DNA from: Hyaloraphidium curvatum
Taxonomy: Eukaryota; Monoblepharomycota; Hyaloraphidiomycetes; Hyaloraphidiales; Hyaloraphidiaceae
Direction of reading: 5' to 3'
Assembly: GCA_025558095.1 (NCBI GenBank)
Contig: JAIVFI010000016.1
Coordinates: 677,508-741,507 of the forward strand
DNA length: 64,000 bases
A program made the position numbers and the translations under genes. Shown one piece after another: positions 21,152 to 31,552 of this stretch (its first letter is position 1; the number at the start of each line of letters is the position of its first letter). The notes beneath the pieces were generated by a model. It did not search any database. It was not told where the DNA came from and was given only the letters and a program-made list of their open reading frames with translations.

Positions 21152-24100
21152 TCAGCTCCTTTCTGCCTTCGGCTCCAGCATCGGCTCCAGTATGGCCCCG
21201 ACACCCTTGAGATCCCCCAACCTGCTCGCCGCCTGCGCCTGAACCCACTCGTCAGCGACCTCGGAACCGAGAAGTCGGCGCCGCTACCCACCCAGCTCTG
21301 CTCCCCGTCGTCGGCCAGCCTGACAAACACGCCGTACGCCGCCTTGGCGTTCTCCCAGTGCCCGACGTTGTGCGCGAGCGTCTGCAGGCACGCTTGGATG
21401 TCTACGACGAGCTCGCGGATCATGGGGACAGACGCCTCGGCGTGCTTGCGATACTGCAGGAGATATTGCACGTGGACCATGCCCTGGATGTAGAGCGAAT
21501 CAGAAGTGCCCGTAGGGAGCGCGCCAAAGAGCTCACCGCCGAGAGTATGGGAAGCAGCGTGCTGGCGGGGAACCGCTCCCCGGCCAGCCACGGGTCCCCG
21601 GCGTACATCGGCAGCACGCTCTTGATGAGTCTCGAAACGCAGATGGCGTGCGCATTGGCGTGGGTGAAGCCGGGCGTGTGGATCCAGTCGGGGTCGGGAT
21701 GGCGCAACATGTGCAGCCAGTTCCGCGGGGTATGGAGGAGGATCTCGGCCGAGTGGTACCAGAGGAAGCAGTGGAGGCTGCTCGTCAAGGGGTGTTAGTC
21801 AAGCAAGCTGGCATCCAACGCCGTGAAAAGGAACCCACAGCCTGTGCCCCGCCACCTTTCCCCACTTCTCCTCTCCGATCTCCACCAGCCCCTTCCCGTC
21901 CCCCTCCCCGTCCAGCCCCTTGAGCACAATCGGCACCTTTTCCTGAAACTCCCTCAGCATCTCCTGCGTCGCCGCCCTCATCCCCTCGGCCTCCTGCACC
22001 AGCGCCTGCGGCACCGGCCCCTGCGGCGGGTCCAGGCTCGCGTCCCACTCCCCGGGCCTGTGCACCGCGAGCTTCCTCTCGCCGAACCACCTCCTGACCA
22101 TGCGCACGCGGTCATTGACCAGCACCAGCAGCGTCGCCGCGGCCGTCTGCCCGTTGTCGAGCAGCCCGCCGACCGCGATCCCCAGCGCGCGCTCGCGCTC
22201 GGGGCCGGGCGCTTTCTCCATCCACAGCACCGACTCGGAGCAGGAGAGGGGGTACCGCCTGTCGGCAGGCCAGAGGCCCTCCATCTGCATGCGGTCGAGC
22301 CACTGCCCGATCGGACGGCGGCCGTCGGCCTGCTCGATGCCGAACGCGGGGAGCGCTGAGACGGCGGCGGTCCACGAGTGCTCGACGGCGGCGGGGAGCA
22401 TGGCGAAGCCGGTGTCGGTCGAGGGGAGGGCAACGCCGGGGTACTGCGAGAGCAGGATGGTGGGGCGGTGGTCGCGAAGGGCGCTGATGGCCGAGTCCAC
22501 GTTGGCGCCGACGACGCAGGCGCGGCAGTGCTCCTCGGCGTCGAGGTAGTCGACCAGCGGCATCGCGTCGCACCTGGCGCGGTAGGCGGCGGTGGAAGGG
22601 CAGTCAGGGTCGCCGAAGCGCATCGAGGCGTGCACCGCGACGGCCACGGCGTGGATATCGTGAGCCTCTTCGGTGTTGCCGGCGCGCGAGTGGGTCACGC
22701 AGGCGAGGATGGCCGACTGCAGCAGGGCCAGGCGTGCGGGCCGGGTGGTGGCGTTGACGACCGGCCGGCCTGCGCGGTCGAACGCGTCAAAGGCTGCCAT
22801 GATGGAGGACCTGCACCGCTCCTGGAGGCCCTGCAAGCCGATGCCGCCCATCGCAGCGTCAATCTCGCGCGCGAGCGTGTCGCCCTTGCGGACGGAGGTG
22901 ATCGCAGCGGCCCAGACGACCGTGTCCACCAGCACCTGGCTCACCCGGCCGACGATGGCGCGGGCGACGAAGGTCGGGTAGTGGAGCACCGGGGCCGTCT
23001 GGTCGAGGGATTCCGCCACGATCTTGGCGATCTTGGGCAGCAAGTGCGGGTGCGAAAATGGAACCGTCGTCGGGGGTTGCGACGGCGTCGTGGGCGGCTG
23101 GGATGTCTGCTGTGGCCAGCCGGGGCTCGTGCCTGCGCCCGGGAAACCCCCTTGTTGCTGCGCGTAGCCCGCGCTCCAGTAACCTCCGGCGTCCGCGGCT
23201 GCCTGGGGCGCGATGCCGCCGGCGCCGAAAGGCGGGTAGTACGTGAAGTTCTGGCCGTTCATGGTGCCCTGCACCATCCCCGTGCCTGCCGCGGCCAGCT
23301 GAGCATCGTACGCGCCAAAGTACCCCTGTGCGGCCTGGCCGTAGCCCGCGTAGCCGCCGTAGGACCAGTCGGGCCGGTACGCGGCCTGCATGGCGGCCTG
23401 CTGGCTGGCAGCGGCGGCCGCGGCAGCCGCTGCGGCCTGGGCCTGCGCGGCCTGCTGGGCGTAGAAGTTGACCATGGGGTCCTGCGACACGCCGGGCCCG
23501 GCGAAGGCGGGCTGGGGAGGGAACCCTTGGCGCAGGGCGTAGTCCCCGTAGGCGAGCTGGCCGGCGGCGGCAGTCGCGGCGGCGTCGTACTCGCCGGAGC
23601 CCCGGGGCGGCTGCTGTTGATCGGGAGCTTCGTCCGAGGCGGGTTCCGGCTGCGAGGCCGGCTGCTGGCCTCCCCCGCGCTTGCGGGCCGCACCGCCGCG
23701 GGGGGAAGGCGTCGGCAACGAGCCGTCCTTGCCGAGCTGCGGGCAAACGGGCGCCGTCGACTTTAGCATCCCTTGGTGGCGCGACAGAGCATCATGCCGA
23801 CTGCAGTTATCGAAGATCGGATGGTTTTTCGGCGGCGGCCGGGTGGTTGGGATGGGGGATGGGTGCCGGGTGGGGAGAGCCGATGGGCCGGCAAGACGGC
23901 GGGCGGAACGGCGTCAGAGGAAATTCCCAAGACAAATGCGACGAGCATTCCCACGTGAAGCCCTTCCCGCAGTACTGGCAGGTGAAGGCCTTCGACTCGG
24001 TGGTGTGGCCCCGCTCGTGCCGCCGCTGGTCGTAGGCGCGCACGAACGCCATGTCGCAGTAGCGGCACTTGTACGGCTTCTCCTGCGAGTGGCTCAGCAT

Positions 24101-24262
24101 GTGCGACTTGAGGTTGTTGGCGCGCGCGAACTGCTTTGCGCAGATGTGGCACACGAACGGGCCGACGGCGCTCGGCGGGGCGCCAGCCGGCGAGTGCGGC
24201 CGCACCGCGAACATGCCCGGCGCGCCCGGGCCGCCGCTCCAGTCGCCCGGCGGGCCCTGCAT
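21152..24262 (-). CDS. C2H2 zinc-finger transcription factor with fungal middle-homology domain
   Basis: Exons 23955-24262, 21839-23800, 21537-21777, 21292-21483 and 21152-21205 give 918 residues; all phases close. Fingers lie at residues 38-58 and 66-86 (both C2H2), and a third starting C95/C98 is completed across the first intron as GFTRHDALSRH. A Pro/Gln/Ala/Tyr-rich disordered region, including a run of ten alanines, links to the fungal-specific middle-homology domain (HYPTF near residue 375, then LHCFLWYHSAEILLHTPRNW and AHAICVSRLIKSVLP). This layout is known for nuclear regulators of carbon, lipid or xenobiotic genes. Targets are unknown. Single-frame reading splits it into several apparent ORFs. 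Confidence 0.9.
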
Positions 24263-24509
24263 CTCGAGCCAGGCGGGGAGTCAGCCGGGTGTGCGCCAGG
24301 TGAGGTGAGCCGGTTGGCTCGGTCGGGGGTAACTAGGCAAATCCGCTAGGCGCGGGCGCCCGCGGAAAAAAGAGAACCCTTGCGCCTTTGCCGTCGCGCG
24401 GTGCGCTCTGCTGGTTCAGAATCTGAAGCGAAGCATTGTAAATAAGCATGGGGGACGAAGTACAACAGTCTGGAATCACGCCGACCGCCCGCGGTCTTCG
24501 CTGTCGGAT

Positions 24510-26727
24510 CTACGGCTTTGCCTCCGACACCGCCGTGATCGCCTCGATGCCATCAGCTGCCAGAACAGCCGGCTTTCCCCTGTCCACCACACCCTCGACC
24601 GGGGGACCCTTGTCCAAGCTGCCCAGCTCGGCCCCACCCGCTTCCTCTTCCTCCTCCTCCTCGGCCGCGACGTTCATCACCCTCCTCCAGGTCACGGCTC
24701 CGGGCAGCGTCTCGATCGGCAGGAACAGCGCAATTATTGCGGCCACCGTGAGCACTACGAACGACACAAAAGGCGGGATCGCGTTCCTCCATGCCACGTT
24801 GATGGTCAGGAGCGACCCGGAGATGAGCGGGGCGATGACGGAGGAGATGCGGCCGAGGGACATGGCGGCGCCGAAGATTTGAACCCGCACGGCGGTGCGG
24901 AAGAGCTCGGGGGTGTACAGCCAGAGGGCAGTCATGCAGATCTGTTGGGCTAATGGTGGACCCGAAACGTCAGCGAGATGGGTCAGATGGCTTCCCCAAA
25001 GCAGCTCCTTGGAGACCTACTGGCGTTGAATGCCACCGTCGTCACGATGCTCCCGGCCCGCAGCGCCCCCGTCCGCGACCCGTCGGCGTTGTAGGTCGCC
25101 GATACCGCGACAATCCCGAACCCCAGCAGCGACAGCCCTGTGAGCTCTGTTCCCAACGCCAGCGCCCCGACACGGCCCGTGTGTTTCCAGTCCAGGAGGT
25201 ACCGAGCAACCACGGCCGAGGGGATCGCGGCGACGGTGTAGATGATGAGGTCTCGGTACGTGTCGGACTCATCGGTCAGCCCGAGGCCGCTCAACATGAC
25301 CGCGACCATGGAGTTGAACCCGACCCAGCTGCGGATTGCCAAAACATCAGAAGCTTCCTCGACGTCGGCAGTGGGGCCCACCCGTAGTAAACGATGGTCC
25401 AGAACACCATCAGCAGCGTCGTGTTCCTCCGCACCACCTCGTCCGGCGCGATGTGCTCCCTCCACATCTTCTTGAGCTCCGCCCACGACCCACCCAGGTC
25501 CTCCCACGCATACGCGAAGAAGTTCTTGTCCCGCGGCACCGCCTTGGCGTCCCTGGACGCAGCCAGGGCGTCCTCCTCCCGCTGCGCACGGACGAACTTT
25601 TCCTCCCCGACGATCGGTTCCGCGTGCTTGTTGTACTCGGCGACGTTGCGGAGGGCATCCAGGGCGTCGGTGTAGCGGCCCTTGGATACGAGCCAGTAGG
25701 GGGTTTCGTGCAGGCGGAGGAGGAGGCGCCGCATGGCGAGCATGATGAGGTTGAGGATTGCGAGGGTGAGGACGTAGTACCGCCAGCTGCGCAAAGAAGG
25801 GACGAAGTCGTCAATCGCAGCCGAAAAGCATGTCTGGAAAACCCACCCCGCGTTGTCGTAGGGCGCAGGTCCCCAAGCCGTCTCGAGGGGGAGCAGAGCC
25901 CACGCCAAGACCGACGGGACCACAGATCCGCACGTAAACAGCATGTTCATGTACGACAGCTTGCTCCCGTGGACCCGCGGGACCCATTCCAGAAACAGGC
26001 ACGTGTCCACGGCGACGTTGCCGCCGTAGCTCATCCCCAGCAGCACCACGGCGATGCACACCAGGGCGAAGTTGGGCATAACGGCCATTAGGATGCCCGA
26101 GGCGCCGCACAGGCCGAGTGTGAGGCCGAAGGTGATCCGGCGGCCCTTGAGGGCGGCGAAGAAGGACCAGATGATCTCTCCGACGGCGGCGCCGAGGTTG
26201 AAAAGGGTGATCATGAGGCCGGAGGCGGCGGAGGAGACGCCGAACTGCTCCTGGAGGATCGGCTGGATGTAGGCAACGCAGGTGAACCACTTGAAGATGA
26301 ATTGAAGGGAATTTAAGGGACAGAGAGAAGGAAGCCGTACGGTTGTGTCACTTGCCGGCCTGGGACAACGGATCGCGGCACCCACGAATGCGTCGTTAAA
26401 CCACCCCATCGAGCACGTCCAGAAGAGCCTCCAGTGGTACCTCCCGAACCCCAAGCCGGCCAGCGCGGCCTCGACCATCGCGTCGTCGTCCCGGCTCCGC
26501 TTGGCGTGCTCCAGCGCCAGCGTGCCCCACGTCGAGCTCCGCGTCAGCCCGGGGATCGCGTCGTCGACGGGCTGCAGTCGCAATTGCTCCAGGGTGCCGA
26601 CGCGGGACATGGTTTTGGGGGTATGCGTGTGGGAGGTCGCGGAAGTCACTACCGACGGGTCGGGGGCGAAGGAGACTGCCACGTTCGAATCGCCGGGCTC
26701 CGACGCCGGAGGGCTGAGTGCGGCCAT
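24510..26727 (-). CDS. Major facilitator transporter, SV2/SVOP-like
   Basis: Exons 26386-26727, 25847-26289, 25382-25786, 25021-25328 and 24510-24949 give 645 residues; four introns of 53-96 bp, donors GTGGGT, GTGGGT, GTGGGC and GTAGGT. After a cytosolic N-terminus, GLGFGRYHWRLFWTCSMGWFND opens the first helix as in SVOP-type members. About twelve helices follow, with WRYYVLTLAILNLIML, a long central loop, VYYGWVGFNSMVAVML and the YTPELFRTAVR motif typical of the sugar/SV2 branch. The substrate is unknown; relatives carry organic ions or sugars. A Glu-run is near the C-terminus. Starting at 26727 avoids an Arg-rich extension. Confidence 0.88.
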
Positions 26728-27043
26728 CGCTTCGAAGGACCAGCGGCCGCGAGGAGGGCACCCGGGCGCGATTCGCACAAGAGGTTGTTGGACGGGGGAT
26801 CGCGCAATCCGATCCGCTACGTCCCTTCCGGAGAGGACCCTGGACGGACGGACTCATCGGATGCTTACAAGGAGCATCAAACAAGGTAGGCTAAATTTCT
26901 CGCTGTGATCTACATCGTCGATGGCACAGCCGGCGGTCGGACCTCGGCAAGAGAGATCAGACTTCTCGGAAACTCCACTCCTGCGGAACAACATCTTCAT
27001 TCCATCCCCAAAGAAGGATCAAAAAGCACAAGTCAAGCATGTT
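26728..27043. other. Intergenic region, 316 bp
   Basis: This is the promoter side of the MFS gene and the 3' side of the gene at 27044. It has short AT-richer stretches; I see nothing else. Confidence 0.4.
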
Positions 27044-28863
27044 CTAGCCGTTCCAAAGCAGATTTTCCGGTCCGCAGGCGGCGTGCTCCTCAACCATCGT
27101 CGCGAAGCTCTGCTGCCCCCCCCCGCACCGACCGCACGTGTACCGCGCAGTTGGGCCCCCGTCGACGATGGCGAGCTGCACAAGAGCCGATCGCGCATCC
27201 ACCATGTCCGGATGCGCTTCCAGCACGGCGCGCAGGGTCCTCTTATCGGCAGGCAGGCCGAGGGTGGCGACCTCTCGGCGGAGGCGGCTGCGCACTTCCG
27301 GCTTCCACATCCTGGTCGCATCCACAAGGGCGCCCCTTGCATCACTCCAGCTGGCGGAAGCAATGGCGAGGAACTCGTGGGCATCTTCAGGCAGCATCGT
27401 GTATCGATCCAGCTGGGCGTACGAGGCCTGCGACACGATCCACCGCACTGCGGCGCGCCGCACGACGGCCCGAGGACCTCGCAGGAGATGTTCATCGAGC
27501 CCGACGCTCCACTTGCGTACGTCCAACGCCAGCTCCGGATCCAGGTGAGCGAGCAGGGCTCCCGTCATGGGGGCAACGACGTGGTGTCGAGCAGCGAGCT
27601 CGCCGAGCTGGCGCCGGACGCGCCTTTCCCACGCCAGCTGCCATTCAACCTGCGGCTCCTTGAGCACCCCGCGAAAGCCGCGCGCGGATCCGTAGATGCC
27701 CTTGCCGAACTTGGGCCACTCGCACGCCGTCCACGGTAGCGCATCGACTGCGGCCTGCATGGCCGATCGTGCCGCTTCTTGACGCCGGAGGACGGCCTTT
27801 TGCAAGATCTCGCGGCAGGACCGCGGTCCCGAGGGCTCAATTTGGTCGACCTTGTGACGCTCCAGGTAAGGAAGAACGTGGTCGTGCAACCCCCGGACCA
27901 GGTCTCCGATCCAATCGTTGTCCGAAGCCGGGCCAACGAAAGCCCCGAGGCCAGGCGCGTGCAGCGAGACAAGCCACGCGCGCAGGCCCGCCCTGGTCGA
28001 ACCTGATTCACCGAGAATGAGGTCGACGAGCGCCTTTGGAACCCTCCCAGCTCGAATCTCCTCCCTTCCAAGCCCGATGGCGAAGCGCCGCAGAACGTTG
28101 GTCCGGACGAGGTTGGTCTCGGTGCCGATCCATTTGGCAGGCAACGCTGCGCCAAGCGCGGACCCGAGAGCACGGTCGGGCATCCGCGCGAGCAGCTTCG
28201 TGGGCTCCGGATAGCCAACGATCCACGTCTCCAGGGGGAACGGCCTCCTCGCACCGCCGACGGCGCATTCGACAAGATCCCGGATCGCCTCGGTGGCAGC
28301 AGATTCCGCCGCGCTCCCATCATGCTCGAGATTTCCCGGCGCTCCGCAGCACCCAGGAAAGACAATTCGCCGCTCCGCAGAGCAAAGAAATCGCGGTCGG
28401 GCGCGGCGGTGCGCAGTCACACGAAAAGAGCGTGGGCTGTCGCCCGGCGGTCCTGCACTCCGACCTCGGGCAGCTTGGGCATCTCGAGACCGAGGTGCGC
28501 TTCGAGCTTCGCGAGCGTGACAATGGATGCGGCCTCCTCCGCCGTCACCTCAGCTCCCGCGCGGAGTTTGCGGACGATCAGGGCCCGCATGTCAAAAGGC
28601 ACGTCGCCGTGTCGCACACCGAGTGCCCGGAGGACCTTGGCCGCCGCCGAATCACGCTTTCGATGTTCTTCACGTCGCTGCCGCCGAAGATACATCCAGG
28701 ACGAGATGGTCCCTGCGTCTCTCACTGACCACGGCCCGCCCGGCTCGAACGGGGCCTCGGGAAACTGTAGATCCGTGAGGGCAAGATCCGGTGCTACTGC
28801 AGCGGCGATGAGGCTGCTGACGATGTCGGAAGCCACTTTCTCAGGTCGGGAGTCCTTCTCCAT
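27044..28863 (-). CDS. Large helical protein of unknown function with C-terminal Cys/His cluster
   Basis: Exons 28423-28863 and 27044-28372 join in phase 0 across a 50-bp intron (GTGTGA...GAG) into 589 residues. The frame stays open upstream of the ATG at 28863 without another ATG, so a further 5' exon is possible. The protein is Arg/Ala/Leu-rich and mostly helical. Its last 35 residues hold CGRCGGGQQSF and EEHAAC, a possible C2HC zinc site. The first exon contains long amphipathic helices rich in Glu and Arg. I do not recognise a family. Its composition resembles the N-terminal parts of the MYND proteins here, but there is no MYND finger. Confidence 0.6.
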
Positions 28864-28949
28864 TGCTTCGATCAGCTCGTGGTGGCGAGTCCACTCCAGC
28901 ACCTTTCCGGTCACGCGGCGTGCCACCCGGTTCCGCCCCTCATCGATCC

Positions 28950-29341
28950 TGACGATTGGCGAGGCGTGCTCCCCGCGCGACGCCCATCCCGATTCGGACC
29001 TGTGGAGGGCGCTGTGCGGGCTGGATTACCTCCGTGACCTGCGGCTGGACGACGTGCGCTCCTCGGACCTCACGGACGACGGGCTGCCTCCGAACCTCGA
29101 ATCGCTCGCCGTCGGCAGTGTGGTGGACCTCGCCGACCGGGAGCAGCTCGACGCCCTGCGGCAGTTGTTCGAAGGCGGCAAGGTGCGGGTGGTGGTCGAG
29201 CGCGGGTTGGTCAGGGAGAAGGTGGCGGACGACGATTGGGACGAGGAGAGGGAGGCGCTGCGCGACGAGGAGGAGGGCTTCTGGCGGGGGTTGCGCGGGC
29301 TGGGCGTGGGCAGCGTGTTCCACGTCCCGAAGGAGGCTTGA
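28950..29341 (+). pseudogene. Headless C-terminal LRR fragment
   Basis: A plus-strand frame ending at TGA 29339 carries DLWRALCGLDYLRDLRLDDV, a DLTDDGLPPNLESLAVGSVVDL segment and an acidic tail, typical of the last repeats of LRR proteins. No ATG opens it, and it directly abuts the 5' end of the minus-strand gene before it. It ends tail to tail with the protease gene. A truncated remnant is the simplest reading. An unseen upstream exon nested within the neighbouring gene is the alternative. Confidence 0.4.
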
Positions 29342-29500
29342 GTTCGCGGCCATGTCGACGCACGTCCATCAATTGACGCAGATCACATGCACTGCATCGA
29401 CAATGGCGAAAACGCCAGCCGCGCGGCCCGCTTGTCTGCGCACCCGAACAGCGCCAGCTTCGCCTTGGCCTTTCCGACAACGACCGATCAGCACCCATCC

Positions 29501-30940
29501 TCACGGCGGCGGAATGATGGCACCCACGTCGACGCCCACACACCGCCCGCCTTTGGCACGGAGCAGATAGCCGCCCCCTTGCGCGGCGAGCACGGTGAAC
29601 CGCTGGTACGCGATGTTCCACTCCATAGGGAAGATGGAGCAGGGGTACATGTAGACCGGGGCTGCGGAAGGGCGCGCACGTTGGGATCAGCTCCGAACGG
29701 GCAGATTGGCGCGGGGAACCCACGGTTCCCCGGCAGAGTGGTGTTGGCCGTCGCGCACAACATCGGTGCCTCGGACTCCCGCCGCTCGCACCTCGAGATG
29801 GTGACCGCGTTCCCCGGGTACACCTCGTTCCCCAGGAGCGAATCCCAGTTGGACAGCTGGAAGGTGGTGCCGGCGCCCTGCCGGACGAGGCCGCAGGTGC
29901 GGTTGGCGGGACACTGCACCGTGCGCGGGGGGATGTTGGTGCGGGGGGTGCCGGAGAGGGAGAGCCGGAAGGTCCTGCCGCGGAGGACAGGTCTGCGGGG
30001 GGGGGCATATGGGGTCAGATGGGAAGAAGGGGGCGGGCGAGAAGGCTCACCTGGCCGCAGAGGTCGTCCGGATCGGGCGGCGGGTGGTGGTCCGGCGCCG
30101 GGTCGTCGCCGGCAGCGGCGGGTTGGCCATGACCTGCCTGATCCATGCTTCCTGGTAGCTGACCCTCGCGGTGCCGAAGTAGTGGAAGGGCATGGAGCAG
30201 TTGTACACGACGAAGCTGTTCGCGCCCACCAGGACCGGCTGGCCGTCCCGCGTGGCGACCAGGGGGCCGCCCGAGTCGCCGTCGCAGATGCCCGTGCTCC
30301 GCGCGCCGGCACAGATCAGGTCGTCGTCGAAGGGGATTTCGGGGTTGGCGGCCTCGCACTGGGCATTGGCGATGACCGCCGTGGTGGTGCGCTGCAGGAT
30401 TTTGGGGTAGGGCCCGCGGCCATAGAACAACGTGCTCCCGAATCCCATGGACTCGACGGGTGTGCCCGGGGGCGGGAAGGCGGGGTCGGCGTTGAGCGCG
30501 ATGGGCACCGGGGCGGGCCCGTAGGATGCCGGCGTGCCGAGCACCAGCACCGCGACGTCGTTGTCTGGGAAATTGTACGCCGGGTGCACCCGCATCGACG
30601 CCACGGGCCACTCGGTGCCGCCCTCGGCCGCCGTGGTGCGGGAGATGTTCCAGCGGCCCGCCGCCACGCGGAGGTCGTGCGGGTGCTTGCCGTCGACGCA
30701 GTGCGCCGCCGTCAGTGCGAAGCCCGGGGCGATGAGCGCCGCGCCGCAGCCGATCCAGCCGTCGGCGGTGGTGATCAGCGCGAGGAAGAAGGGGTACGCC
30801 GTGCCGTTGGGCGCGCGCGTGCCGTTCACGATGTTGGGCACGGTGGCGCGGGGGAGGGCGGCGCCGGCGGGTAGCGCGTGTGCCAAGAAGGCGAACACCG
30901 TGGCCATCGCCGCCGCGGTGGCGCGATTGGCGGCGCGCAT
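29501..30940 (-). CDS. Secreted S1-family (chymotrypsin-fold) serine protease with C-terminal extension
   Basis: Exons 30051-30940, 29724-29992 and 29501-29661 give 439 residues; phases close (donors GTGAGC, GTGGGT). A signal peptide covers about residues 1-28; IVNG near 37 marks the mature start after a short pro-segment. The triad is His80 in TAAHC, Asp128 in DNDVAVL and Ser223 in GDSGGPL. The residue at the trypsin-189 position is Gly rather than Asp, so cleavage after Arg/Lys is not expected. A Thr/Arg linker leads to a 150-residue Cys-containing domain ending with YLLRAKGGRCVGVDVG, which resembles a carbohydrate-binding ricin-type strand. Fungal S1 proteases are uncommon. Confidence 0.88.
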
Positions 30941-31552
30941 CGCGGGCACCGGGGGTGGGGAGTGGAGGTTTCGCGGGTCGGGGCGCAGGCAACTTCAGCC
31001 GCCCGGACAGGTGACGATATGATCCCCCCGCAGATACCGGAAGCGTTAATGGACGTGATGCGGCCCCGCTCCGATCGATCCTCGGTTGCCCATCCGATCG
31101 ATCCCCGGGAGCTGGAACCTGTTGTGTTCGGCTGGCTACCGGGCCCCCGACTCCCGGGTCGCGGTTGACTGGCATCGGAACCGACCGCCTTCCCCGCCCG
31201 GCCGATCCGTCCCCCTTGGATACAACAGCGCCACTGAGTTTTCGGGCGGCGAGATGGAGCGGCCGAGTGGATGGGGAAGAGGGGAGCGGACGGGCGTGCT
31301 TCACACGGAAGCGAGGAGAAGGATCGGAAAGAAGCCCGCCGCGCCAGCCGGACTGCCAAATCGACGTCACCGGACGCCTTGCGCCTCCCTTGCTGAGTCT
31401 GCACCCTCGATCGGGCCGGGTTTCCAGAAGACGGGCAGGGCGGGCTTCGCCACACCGGCCACGGCGCAGAACCCGCCCGGTGCGGCCGGCGCCGAACCCG
31501 CCCGCAAACAAGTTCTCCGCGGAGCACACGGGTACCGGATCCCGGCTGCACG
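30941..31552. promoter_or_regulatory. Divergent intergenic region, protease/adhesin
   Basis: These 612 bp separate the start codons of two secreted-protein genes and must hold both promoters, which could allow co-regulation. No motif stands out. Confidence 0.4.

Noticed and set aside
26680-26700. GTTCGAATC-like sequence suggesting a tRNA T-arm
   Set aside because: No acceptor or anticodon stems can be folded around it, and it lies in the MFS coding exon.
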